Origin: Planoprotostelium fungivorum
Taxonomy: Eukaryota > Evosea > Variosea > Cavosteliida > Cavosteliaceae
Length of the DNA: 64,000 bases
Direction: 5' to 3'
Assembly (NCBI GenBank): GCA_003024175.1
Contig: MDYQ01000117.1
Coordinates: 21,298 to 85,297 of the forward strand
The notes beneath the pieces were generated by a model, which was not told where the DNA came from, searched no databases, and saw only the letters and a list, made by a program, of their open reading frames with translations. The translations under genes were made by a program, and so were the position numbers. This document shows, one piece after another, positions 47,922 to 58,854 of the stretch (its first letter is position 1; the number at the start of each line of letters is the position of its first letter).

Positions 47922-50900
47922 GAATAACGATTGGTTCGCTCGATCCGATTTGAAGAACACAGCTCAAAAGGCGACGAAGCCCATTCTCTCGAGCTCTTCT
48001 CAATCTGTGAGCGAACAGTTAGAGGCCTCTCCCCTTTGGAATAGTCTGGCGAGAGAAGGATCATTAGACACAAAGGGAGGTGGCCAGCTCTTTGCCATCG
48101 ATCCTGATCTTACATTGTTCACGTGGGATGGATTACATCTCTTCTCTGTCAATTTGAGAGAGGTTAAGAACGATTTGAAACACAGAGTAAAGGTGAGGAG
48201 GATAGCTGTGATCACATATCTTTCGGGTGGACTGATGTGATGTCCGCAGAGGTGGCAGCTCGTTTCAGATGATGAGAAAGAGGTATTGTATTCAAATTGA
48301 TTCATTTATTCCTTCATCTCCAAAGAAGGGAGACTGATGTGTTACAGTCGCCCATCAATATGAAGTTTCCCGTGAGAGAAGTGTCTTTAAACTATTCTGG
48401 CTCTCTCATCGCCTTGGTTGGAAGGACAGAATGTTCCATCTCCCGAGTAGGAAAGAGAAGTATGTCCTCAGACGACAAGCTCAGGTATCTCCTCTGTTCT
48501 CAACCTCCCCATCTCTCGTTCAAGATCTCATGTCTAATCATCACCATCATCGAAACATCACCCATTGAAAGATCTCAGAACATTTCATCTGAAGACGTTC
48601 AACAAGGGAGACGTCGAGATCCTGCGCGTCCAGTGGCATCCCCTCAGCTCCCATCATCTGTGCATCCTCACATCCGATTCCATTCTCAGGTGAGCCTCGT
48701 GGTTTCATTTTTCTCACGCTCTTAGGATCTACAACGTCGACAGAGACGAAGAAGCAGAACAAGTCATACCTCTAGGGAAAACGACTGTGGCCTTCTCTTT
48801 CTGCAGATTCGCCGACCCATGGAGCTGCTTCTCCATCTTCTATCTCAGTGATAACGGCTTCATCAACCTCCTGTGTCCGGTCGTGCCTTACGATTGGTGA
48901 GGTTAAACCTTAAATCCAGCGTGCACGCTGAAATTTCGACTGAAATCGCGGTAGTGAGATCCCCGTGACTCTTTTGGGTGCTCTGGAGAAGGAGAGTTCA
49001 GAGAAGAACAAGTCACAGTGGTTGACATGGATAGAGAGTATCTCTACACCCACCCCAGACAATTCATCCTTTGTTACCACACGGAAACCACAGCAGGTAG
49101 ATTCTCACTCCTTCAACATCACGAGCTGGATCACATTCTCTTCTCTCGCATCACAACACATCCATCTCATCGATGGACATCCATTCAGCGAATGGATGAC
49201 ACATGAGATATCCTCAGAACAGTTCTTATTTGAATTACAACATTGACGCGTTGTAGATCGTCCAACCCATGGTACAAGACATTTTGAACGCCAGTCATCA
49301 GTACTCGAGGGCAACGGGAGCCACCGACATCAACGTCTGCAGCGTCCACGGGCTCGTTGTAGTATCCCGAATCACACAGAACGGAAAGTTGGACACCTTC
49401 GTCAAGTTGGACCCCATCTCCCCCCAGTGGTTGGGAGAGAAGGTGAAATCTCACCGAAATTTCGTCGAAATGTCACTGAACGAAGGCAGAATTCGACCGA
49501 CGGCCTGACGATGTACGAGCAGATCGATCTACAACTCCCAGAGGGTAATAATCCCAAGATGATGAGAGATTCCGCCTCACTCAACCTCCTCTACGTCTGT
49601 CACGGGTGAGTCACACTCTTTCACTATCGTTCGTTCACTGAATCGATGTGTCGTTCGTTCACTGAATCGATCGACAGTGCAGGCATACACCAGATCGATC
49701 TCGTGTGGTTACCCTCCCTGTTGGACGAGAGCGGAAAATCCGATGAAAACTCGTCGAGAGTGAAGATGCTGTACCGATCCATGAGTGACCGCGAGGGCGA
49801 TGCCGCTCACCTCCTCGGGGTTTCTGTGGTGAACGAGCCGCTGTTAGGCAACATCCTTTTGCTCCTCACCAAAGGTGAGACGTTATGATATCTCACGACA
49901 TGGTGATGTGATCGTCCGTGTCATCACGATCGTGATCGTCTCGATGATCATGGCGATCCGAAAGACATCCCATCGTGATGATGGTGTGATGAGAAGATGT
50001 CGATGGAAGATAACCTCACACCTACGATATACAAAGTAGTAACCGAAGAACAGATAGAAGATGCAAAGTCATCGACATGCAGCCCACCTTGGCCACGGTG
50101 ATGAACAAGTTCAAGATTGCAGAACAACCACAGAAGATGCTGAGTGGACTTTCTGATCCAGAGACATTGTCCATATCCAATTTGAGGCATATCGAAGAGA
50201 CATCGTACGAACTACAACAGCGTTATGCAAAGTGGCTGTTACGTCTTCAGCTGGAGATCGTTCAACGGTGACTATTTTATTCTATTTTATCCTATTCCAC
50301 TCTATTTCTTCTGTTTTAATCTATTTTATTCGATCGACTCGTCTGATGTATCGCAGCCTGTCTCAATTGAATGAGACGAAGAGAGAGCAAGAGGAGAGAG
50401 AAGAGGAGCTGAAGGAGAAGACAGAAGAGTTGAAATCTTCACGGGAGCTGTTCGATTACAGAGTGAAGGCAGCGGTAGAGATGCAGAGACAATTAGAGGA
50501 GAGGATGAAGTTGGTATCAGAGCACGTGAGGAGACAGAAGAAACAGCTGTCGTCGGCAGAGAGAGACTTTTTCAGTGAAGTCAGAAAGACACAGAATCAA
50601 CATCTGAAGACGTACACGTCACAACTGAAACAGGTGCATCCTCATCCTCCATCTTGTCCATCATCATCATCACCTCTCTGATCATGAAAGGTCGAAGAAC
50701 TATTGAGAGAGACGAAATTGAGGAAAGAAGAACCAATCAAGACACAGCTGACCAAGAAGCAACTCGAGAACATCCACAGCGCTCTACAAGAGCAGTATCC
50801 TCTCTCTTCTCTTCTTCCTATCCTTCTTCTTCCTTCACTCGATACAGAACGAAGTTGTTGGCTTCGACTCAAGAGAGAAGTAAACTCTTGGAGAGATCAC

Positions 50901-50923
50901 TCGACGAAGACTTTAGAAAATAA
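47922..50923 (+). CDS. NUP88: Nucleoporin NUP88
   Basis: NUP88 sits on the cytoplasmic side of the nuclear pore and anchors NUP214/CRM1 export machinery. The N-terminal two thirds read as beta-propeller blades: QLFAIDPDLTLFTWDGLHLF, FPVREVSLNYSGSLIALVGR, then the family-typical VQWHPLSSHHLCILTSDSIL and RIYNVDRDEE. After about 50040 comes a helical region and a coiled coil (LSQLNETKREQEEREEELKE, LEERMKLVSEHVRRQKKQL) running to the stop TAA at 50921. Propeller plus C-terminal coiled coil of about 750 residues is the NUP88 plan. ATG 47922 (MNNDWFARSDLKNTAQ) is chosen because it directly opens the conserved part; an upstream exon is possible. Two exons near 49240-49260 and 10 kb elsewhere share an unusual intron 3' end. 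Confidence 0.78.
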
Positions 50924-51094
50924 ATGAATCGATCCACATGACGTTCGTTATCTCATCACACTATATCAGCTCATCCACACAAAGAGATGAAAGATAACGA
51001 TAGAAACAAAGAGAATAAGCAACAAGAGAGACAGTGACAAGATAGAGACAAAGAGGAGTAAGCGTTTCAATCTCAACTATATTCGATGCATGGT

Positions 51095-53276
51095 TTAGTC
51101 GACCTCCTCCATCTTGCTTCCCTCGGTATCTTCCTCGAGAGCGGGCAGGTCGTCATCACCTCCAGCAGCGGCGGCCGCCGTCTCCTCCGTGTCGTCCTCC
51201 TCCAGTGACAGACCCAGCTTGATCATGCGGTTGATTCTCTGCGTGAACGTGGAAGGATCCTCCAGGGAGAAACCAGAAGACAGGAGGGAAGACTCGAACA
51301 AGAGGTAGACGAGGTCCTTCAGGGTCTTGTCGTTCTTGTCTGCGTCGGCCTTCTTCTTCAGCTCGACTATGATGCCGTTGTAAGGGTTGATCTCCAGGGT
51401 CTTCTTCGAGGTCATGTAAGAGGACATGCCGGGGTCTCTCAGTGCTTGTGCCTTCATGATTCTCTCCATGTTGGCGGACCATCCGTACTCTCCGGTGACG
51501 AGCACGCAGGGAGACTTTACGAGGTGGTCGGACACTTGGACCTTCTCTACCTTGTCGCCGAGGATGTCCTTGATGACCTTGGTGAGGGGCTCGAAGCTGG
51601 CCTTGACTTCCTCAAACTTCTTCTTCTCGTCTTCGGTCTCGTCGAGGGTGAGTCCCTCCTTGGTGATGGCGACAAACTTCTTGCCGTCAAAGTCCTTGAG
51701 CTGCTGCATGGCGTACTCGTCGATGGGGTCTGTCATCATGAGGACCTCGAGGTTCTTCGCCTTGAGCTTCTCCATGAAGGGGGAGTTGTTCACGGCCTGC
51801 TTGGACTCTCCTGTGATGTAGTAGATGCTCTTCTGTCCCTCCTTCATGCGAGAGACGTAGTCCTTCAGGGAGGTGAGGTCCTCTCCAGACTTGGTCGAGT
51901 GGTATCTCAACAGCTCGGCCAGCTTGGTGCGGTTCTGCTGGTCCTCGTGGATGCCCAACTTGAGGTTCTTGGCGAAGCCCTCGTAAAACTTCTTGTAGTC
52001 CTCCTTGTTGTCGGCCAGCTCGGTGAACAGGTCGATGCACTTCTTGACCAAGTTCTTGCGGATGACCTTGAGGATCTTGTTCTGCTGGAGGGTCTCACGA
52101 GAGATGTTGAGGGGGAGATCTTCAGAGTCAACGACTCCACGGACAAAGTTGAGCCACTCGGGGATGAGATCCTTGCAGTCGTCCATGATGAAGACACGGC
52201 GGACGTACAGCTTGATGTTGTTTCTCTTCTTCTTGGACTCGAACATGTCGAAGGGTGGGCGAGAGGGGATGAATAGGAGGGCGGTGAACTCGAGTTGTCC
52301 CTCCACGACAAAGTGCTTGACGGCCAGATGCTGCTCCCAGTCGTTGGTGAGGGCCTTGTAGAAGGCTGCGTACTCCTCCTTGGTGACGTCCTTGGCGTTC
52401 TTGGTCCACAGAGGCTTGGTCTTGTTCAGAACGTCCCACTCGTGGGTGATCTCCTTGACCTTCTTCTTCTCCTTCTTCTTCTCCTCCTCGTCTTCGTTGA
52501 CCTGATGGACGTGAGAATGGTGAAGAGATGATGGAAATATGATGATTCACCTCCTCGACCTTGGCCTTTCCTTCCTCTTCTTCCTTCTCTTCCTCATCGT
52601 CCTCGACCTCCTTCTCGGTCTCCTTGGTGACGTACAGGTTGATGGGGTAGTTGATGAACTCAGAGTGCTTCTTGACGATGTCCTTGATCTTCTTCTCCTC
52701 GAGGTAGTCGAGCTGGTCGTCCTTGAGGTAGAGGATGATCTTGGTTCCACGGTTCAATCTCTCTCCGGTGGTGTCGTGTGTGATGGTGAACTCTCCTCCA
52801 GCAGAAGACTCCCAGATGTACTGATCGTCATCGTTGTGCTTGGAGATAACCTTGACTTGATCGGCGACGAGGTAAGCAGAGTAGAAACCAACTCCAAACT
52901 GTCCAATCATGGAAATGTCGGCTCCGGCAGAGAGGGCCTCCATAAAGTTCTTCGTTCCAGAGCGGGCGATGGTTCCCAAGTTGTTGATCAGATCGGCCTT
53001 GGTCATACCCAGACCGGTATCTTGGATGGTGAGGGTCTTGTTCTCCTTGTCAGGGATGAGGTTGATCTTCAGCTCTGGCTCGGCATCGAGGACGGACTTC
53101 TCAGTCAGAGATTGGAATCTGACCTTATCGATGGCGTCGGAGGCGTTAGAGATAAGCTCTCTGAGAAAGACCTCCTTGTTGGAGTAGAAGGTGTTGATGA
53201 TCAGGGAGAGAAGTTGGTTGATCTCAGCCTGAAAAGCAAACTTCTCGACCTCCTGGGGTTGTGTAGAGTCGCTCAT
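51095..53276 (-). CDS. HSP90: Cytosolic HSP90 chaperone
   Basis: This is the ATP-dependent dimeric chaperone of the cytosol. Exon 1 (53276-52551) encodes [20 protein letters not shown], the signature [18 protein letters not shown], and [16 protein letters not shown], all parts of the ATP-binding GHKL fold, and ends in the acidic linker. A 49-nt intron (52550-52502) interrupts the charged linker. Exon 2 (52501-51095) carries the catalytic-loop segment [20 protein letters not shown], and the C-terminus ends in MEEVD, the TPR co-chaperone docking motif that marks the cytosolic form. Total 710 residues. Like actin it has one intron only. Confidence 0.98.
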
Positions 53277-53578
53277 GTTTACGTGAGTTGTGGTTAAAGC
53301 TTTCGCTCTTGAGTAGAAATGGTCACACGTGTCTCACATTCTTCTGCTTATCCTTCTTCTCAATATATGAATTCTCATCGAGTTCTCCAATTAAATTATC
53401 ACTTTGGGCACCGTCAGCACTGCCACGCAGGACGGAGACTTCTATAAATGGTCTCTCTTGTCTGTGGACGTTCGTGTCGTGAGGTGGAGAGTGTGTGGGC
53501 ATGAGATGAATGTTTGGAAGTCGAAAGCGGATGACGTTTGTAACTGGGGCATCTTTTCGCGATCACATCAGTTGCAAC

Positions 53579-56278
53579 ATGAGCTTCGATCTGCACAGTC
53601 ACGGTAACATTCACGAGATAGTCACTCGTCACATCTCCCTCTTGTGGAACGTGGTATTCGAGAAGAAAGTCATCGAAGGACAAGCATCATTCACCGGAGA
53701 GGCCCTCGTCGATGGAGTGTCCACTTTTGTCTTCGATTCCAAGGATTTAGACATCCACTCTGCCGCCGATTCCAACGGAGAGTCGCTGAAGGTAGGATAT
53801 CAAATCATACACAGTGCAGATGTTCACATTTTGTCATCCAGTTCACTTTGGACGCTTACCACGAAGTTTTCGGACACGCTCTTACCGTTCAACTTGGATC
53901 ACCTCTGAAGAAGGGAGATAAGGTATCGTGATACGTCATCCATTCCATCTGAACCCCCACAGGTGACCATCAGCGTCAAATACAGCAGCAGACCCACCAG
54001 CTCTGCCATCCAGTGGCTCAGCCCCGAGTGAGTCCCATCTATGATTTCACCTTCTCACTCCCTCCAGACAAACCGCAGACAAGAAGCACCCTTACCTCTT
54101 CACCCAATGCCAAGCCATCCACGCTCGTACCATGTTACCCTGCCAGGTGACATTCCATTCGTCTCCAATTTCCATCATCATCTGATCTCACACAGGATGC
54201 ACCCTCTGTCAAGGCGACATACGAGGCATCGGTCACCGTCCCTAAAGCCCTCACTGCCGTCATGAGCGCCGTGAACAGCCAAGATGATACCATCCACGGA
54301 GACCTCCGAACCTTCTTCTTCATCCAGAAGATCCCCACCAGCGTGAGAAGGAGAGAAACGTATCGAGAGAAATTAAAAGAGGAGACAGAGCTACCTCATC
54401 GCCCTCGGTGTGGGTGATCTCGTGTCGAAGGACATTGGACCCAGGACTCGCGTGTGGTCTGAGCCCTCCTTCGTGGAGAGGGGTGCTTACGAGTTTGCCG
54501 AAACCGAAGAGTTCATCCAGGTGACTCATACCTTCCTCGTGGAAAGACATGATGATGATGATCGCTATGATGATGATGATCTCGATGATGATCTTGATGA
54601 TGATCACACGATAACACGCGATAGGTGGCAGAGAAGCATCTGGGACCTTACGTCTGGGGCCGATACGGTATCTCATTCACTCATCCTTCATCTCACCTCC
54701 ACAGACATCCTCCTCTTACCTCCCTCCTTCCCCTACGGAGGTATGGAGAACCCCTGCCTCACTTTCGTCACCCCCACCCTCTTGGCGGGAGACCGCTCCC
54801 TCGCCGATGTCGTGGCCCACGAGATCTCTCACAGGTGAGTGTCACCTGTCACATGTCATGCACGTCAGATTGACACGATGGCTACAGCTGGTCCGGTAAT
54901 TACGTGACCAACAAGACGTGGGAGCATTTCTGGCTGAACGAAGGGTGGACCGTCTACAACGAGAGAATCATCCACGGAGCTCTCCACGGAGAGAAGGAGA
55001 GGCATTTCAAGGCCCTACAGGGTGGGCGAAATTTCGTCGAGTTTTCTTGACGTAGGTAGGTCTGAAGGCTCTGGATGATTCCATCGAGATGTTTGGAAAG
55101 GAGAGCCCACACACTGCCCTCTACCAAAAGTGAGATGTCATCAGCGTATGTCTCACTCACTCTTCTCAGGTTAGATGGAATCGACCCTGATGATGTGAGT
55201 TTCATTCTGATGCGATCCCTCGCACGATCGTCATGACACCATCAACACCGTCATGACATGATCTTCATCACCATCATGACACCATCTCAGGCTTTCTCTT
55301 CGGTCCCATACGAGAAGGGATTCAACTTTCTCTTCTACTTGGAGACACTCGTTGGAGGCTTAGAGCCCTTCTTGGCCTTCGCTCGTGTCTATCTCGACAA
55401 GTTCAAGTTCTCCACCGTCACCACCGAACAATTCAAGGAGCTATTTTTGGAGCACTTTGAAGGAAAGGTGGAGAAAGCGAAGCTCGATTCCATCGATTGG
55501 GAGAAGTGGCTGTACGCTCCCGGTGAGAGGAGGTCTATTTATAGATCACGTGACGTGGTGCAGGTGACTTACCCGTACCCCCCAAATTCGACGAGAGCAT
55601 CGCTCGTGCTTCCATCGATCTGGGAGACAGGTGATGATCATGAGTTGCATCATGGAGTCGATGATAAACTCATCATGAATCTCATCGAGCTCATCACGAG
55701 TACATCGATCGATATAGAGGCTGAAAATAGATGCAGGTGGTTAGAGAAGGGAGAGGGCCAGGCGAGCGACATTGCCGGCTGGAACGCAGGCCAGATCTGT
55801 CTATTTTTAGACACCATCATCACCTCCCCCAAATCTCTCTCCACAGAGACCGCCGAGAAGATGGACAAGGCCTACAACGTGAGGAAATCTTTTATTTCAT
55901 TTTATTTCGTCTCAACCTCGATTCACATCTATTGGATAAAGAGTTTGGACAATGGGATTAACATACAACAGTTGAACGCCTCAAAGAACGCCGAAGTTCG
56001 ATTCAGATGGTACACCATTGGAATCAAGGCAGAGTACGAGCCAGTATTCGAGAAGGCAGCCGGCTTTTTAGTCGAGCAGGGAAGAATGAAATACGTCAGA
56101 CCTCTCTACAGGTGATGAGCGTCATCATCATGATGAGATGGAGGAGACTGAAAGGAGAAACAGGACTCTGAAGAAGAGCCAGAAGGGAAGCGAACTGGCT
56201 GTTAAGACGTTCAAGGAGCATGGACAGCTGTACCACTCGATCGCTGCCAAGATGATTGCCAAGGATCTCGGTCTATAG
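53579..56278 (+). CDS. LTA4H: Leukotriene A4 hydrolase / aminopeptidase (M1 family)
   Basis: This is a zinc metallopeptidase that also opens epoxides such as LTA4 in animals. The substrate-binding GGMEN motif sits in [20 protein letters not shown]. The zinc site is [13 protein letters not shown], joined by splicing, with the third ligand in [16 protein letters not shown]. The N-terminal beta domain ([20 protein letters not shown]) and the helical C-terminal domain ending [15 protein letters not shown] at TAG 56276 complete the LTA4H plan, about 640 residues. The start used is ATG 53579; in-frame ATGs at 53510 and 53531 would add a short leader. Around 12 short introns. It is head-to-head with HSP90, with about 300 bp between start codons and a TATAAAT at about 53442. 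Confidence 0.9.
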
Positions 56279-56406
56279 ACAAATAAACTTTGTCAGGTTG
56301 TGATCGTTGCATGATGAGTGACGTCATCACATGATCGTGCGAAAGTTCGATGGGACATGAAGAATGGTTGAGAAGAGTGAATGCTCTGTTTCTTTATCTT
56401 CATCGA

Positions 56407-57166
56407 TCAGAACATGGAGGTGTAAGCCCATGTCAACAGGTACATCCCTCCAGCGACGACATAAGAGATGAGATCGATCCTCAATATTCCTCCGATGCTG
56501 CGTCGATCAGATCACACGGGCTCATCATGGACGTTTCACCTTCCCCTCGTTCCGATCCCAGCGCAAGACATCATGAGGCCAAGACCGGCCAAAGCATAGA
56601 CCACTGGACGCGGTGATCTCTTTCTTTCCGTGTAACAGCGGTGGGCGATGAGACCTGCACCTATGGTACCTGTGACTCCCGCCAACATCTCTTGAATTGG
56701 AAATGGGATGTATAGACTGGCTCCGATAGAGCCTAACACTGCGAGAGCGGTAGACCAAAGAGCGACATTGGTCAGATCTGAGCAGTGGACAGTGAGATAC
56801 ACGACACATCATATCGTCTTGAGTACCTCCTGGATAATGGAAAGCCAAACCATAGACGAGGCAACTAGAGAGTGTGCTAACATCAGTGAAGACATTGTGA
56901 ATGATCTTTACGGGACCGTGGATGCCTGCGAATCGTAGGGCACCCGCACCCGCCGTAATCGCTCCGATTGCACAGGCAGTCGCTGCGATGTGCTTTCCAC
57001 TCTTTCTACCTGAGAAGATTAGCTGAAGACGCACACACATGTCCATACCTGGTCTCAGATTGGCTCGAAATCTATTTTGAAGAAGTCTTCTTCCACAATC
57101 AACGGAAACAGCAAGTAGAACTAGATCCGCAAAAGAGGTGGACAGACCACCCTCAGACATATCCAT
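56407..57166 (-). CDS. Uncharacterised multi-pass membrane protein
   Basis: Exons were rebuilt from ATG 57166: MDMSEGGLSTSFADLVLLAV, then GKHIAATACAIGAITAGAGA, VFTDVSTLSSCLVYGLAFHY, NVALWSTALAVLGSIGASLY, EMLAGVTGTIGAGLIAHRCY, PVVYALAGLGLMMSCAGIG, and finally ISYVVAGGMYLLTWAYTSMF, with the stop at 56407. Four exons join in frame across consensus introns. There are about seven membrane-spanning segments in roughly 225 residues with Gly/Ala-rich helices. I do not recognise the family; a distant relation to the ceramidase/haemolysin-III-like seven-helix proteins is possible but unproven. Confidence 0.6.
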
Positions 57167-57349
57167 GTTGCCTCCTACAATTTGAACTTCTCAAATACGA
57201 ATCAATAAGGTCTAGGTGCACCTGAAAACTCCTTTTCAAACGACAAACCCAGAACACCACATCATCAGATCGATGCATTCGTCTTCCATCACCACCTTCA
57301 TTCTAACCCAAGAAAAGGAGAAGAAGGAAGACGCGTCCCGATAAGAGAT

Positions 57350-57593
57350 CTAACACAAAGAAGCACCAGGAAGAGGAGCGCGAACACCTTTCGCCCTCCC
57401 TCCTCTTCGTTTCACCGCATTGCTCCTGTCGGACTCTTTTTTTCCACCTTGGGGAACATCTTCAAAGGCTGCGAATTCAACTTGAATTTTGTAGAATCCG
57501 GCAGCTGCGGTTGTTATCGTGATGAAGCGTGGTAGAGAACGTGAATGGTCCGACTGGGAAGCGAAAGGAAGAAAGATACACATGTCAGGCAGG
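57350..57593 (-). CDS. Possible small basic protein
   Basis: ORF from ATG 57593 (MCIFLPFASQSDHSRSLPRF), with a short hydrophobic/aromatic stretch (ITTAAAGFYKIQVEFAAFED) and a basic tail (KKESDRSNAVKRRGGRAKG). Splicing from an upstream exon at about 57604-57663 would replace the first codons. No family recognised. It would share a short divergent promoter with the HAD gene at 57788. Confidence 0.3.
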
Positions 57594-57787
57594 ACCTGCC
57601 CTCCCACCTGTAGAAGTCGAGGAGAGCGATCACTATCTTTAACGTCTGAGCGGAAGAGCACCTCATAGGTGTTCTATAGAGGAGGAGCACTCTTATACAT
57701 ACAACCGATCACCAACAGCAATCAGGCAGTGCGCCAGAGATCTAGAGGGATCATTTTCAATCACACAGAGCCTCTACTATAGACATC

Positions 57788-58606
57788 ATGACAACACTTC
57801 TCAGCCGCTTCGATTTCATCTGCTTCGATTGGAAGGGCACATTGGAAGGAAAGGGAGGAAACAAACATGCCAGAGAACAGAAGGCCCTGGACACCGTCAA
57901 GAAAGAGATCTCCCCACTTGGACACGACCCAATCATGTTCGAGAATATCTACCGACAGAAGAAGAGAGAGCAGAAAGAGAGAGAAGAGAAGACGCACGCC
58001 ACCTTCACTGTTAAGGAACTCCTCGAGAGTGTCCTCGACGCCGCACACATTTCCTCAGACATCACGCGGAATCGAGTCATCAACACGTTCATCCGCCAGT
58101 ACATGTCTTTGGAGAACTCCAACGCCACCAAGATGCTTCCCGGCTGGAAGAAGATCCTTCGTCTCATCCAGAACAACAACGTTCCACTCTGCCTCCTCCG
58201 TAATTCGACACTCACAGGCCCCGAATTCCAAAAGAAGATCGATTCTGTCGGCGCTGGCGAGTTCTTCACCTGGGACACCAACATCATCTTGTCTGGAGAG
58301 ACCGGATTTCAGAAGCCTCACCCCTCCGTCTTTCGAGCCGCCGTTCAAAAGTGTTTCCCCGACGGAGAAGAGCCCAGCCGTGTTCTCTTCATTGGAAATG
58401 AGACAGAGGCCGACGTGATTGGATCGAACAACATGGGCTGGACGTCGGTTCTCATCCGAACGACCGAGAAGTCTTCGAACGGAAAAGCCGATTACGAGAT
58501 CGACAACTTGATGGAGCTGAAGGACATCATCTTTATGGAGGATGACTCTTCAGAGTACACCAGTGACGATAGTTCGGACTGGAATTCGTCTGAGGACGAT
58601 GAATAG
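57788..58606 (+). CDS. HAD-superfamily protein with altered catalytic motifs, intronless
   Basis: A single uninterrupted exon of 272 codons in a locus where nearly every other long gene has many introns. The Rossmann-like HAD fold is shown by motif I FDFICFDWKGTLEG, motif II LCLLRNSTLTG, motif III GETGFQKPHPSVF and motif IV RVLFIGNETEADVIGSNNMG. The nucleophile Asp is kept, but the usual second Asp two residues later (DxD) is Lys, and motif IV has GNE instead of GD. The C-terminus is a strongly acidic Ser/Asp tail (DDSSEYTSDDSSDWNSSEDD). A phosphatase of ordinary mechanism is therefore doubtful. It could act on another substrate type or be a pseudoenzyme. Confidence 0.8.
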   Translation: MTTLLSRFDFICFDWKGTLEGKGGNKHAREQKALDTVKKEISPLGHDPIMFENIYRQKKREQKEREEKTHATFTVKELLESVLDAAHISSDITRNRVINTFIRQYMSLENSNATKMLPGWKKILRLIQNNNVPLCLLRNSTLTGPEFQKKIDSVGAGEFFTWDTNIILSGETGFQKPHPSVFRAAVQKCFPDGEEPSRVLFIGNETEADVIGSNNMGWTSVLIRTTEKSSNGKADYEIDNLMELKDIIFMEDDSSEYTSDDSSDWNSSEDDE

Positions 58607-58854
58607 AGTTTTTTGATTGTATTTTAACCTCTCTTCCTCTCTTGTATGATCATCTCACGTTGAGTCGGATCGACACCAATCATCCTTTTCTCGATCAACG
58701 TCAGATGTGACACCGTGTGAGAACTGTACTTCGTTTTATGTAGATGACTACACACCATCATCTGGTGATGAGACAATGTGATCATCTTCATCTTTCACCA
58801 CACACTCATGTTGATCATCACGATCGTCCACTCTCGTCATGATACATCGACACT
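58607..58854. other. Short convergent intergenic region
   Basis: Holds the 3' ends of the HAD gene (+) and the TMEM62-like gene (-). The sequence is rich in 'gatgatca' palindromes. No gene seen. Confidence 0.4.

Noticed and set aside
51446-52276. 276-codon + strand ORF antisense to HSP90
   Set aside because: It is a shadow of strong codon bias on the HSP90 strand; Leu/Val/Asp-rich with no family features.
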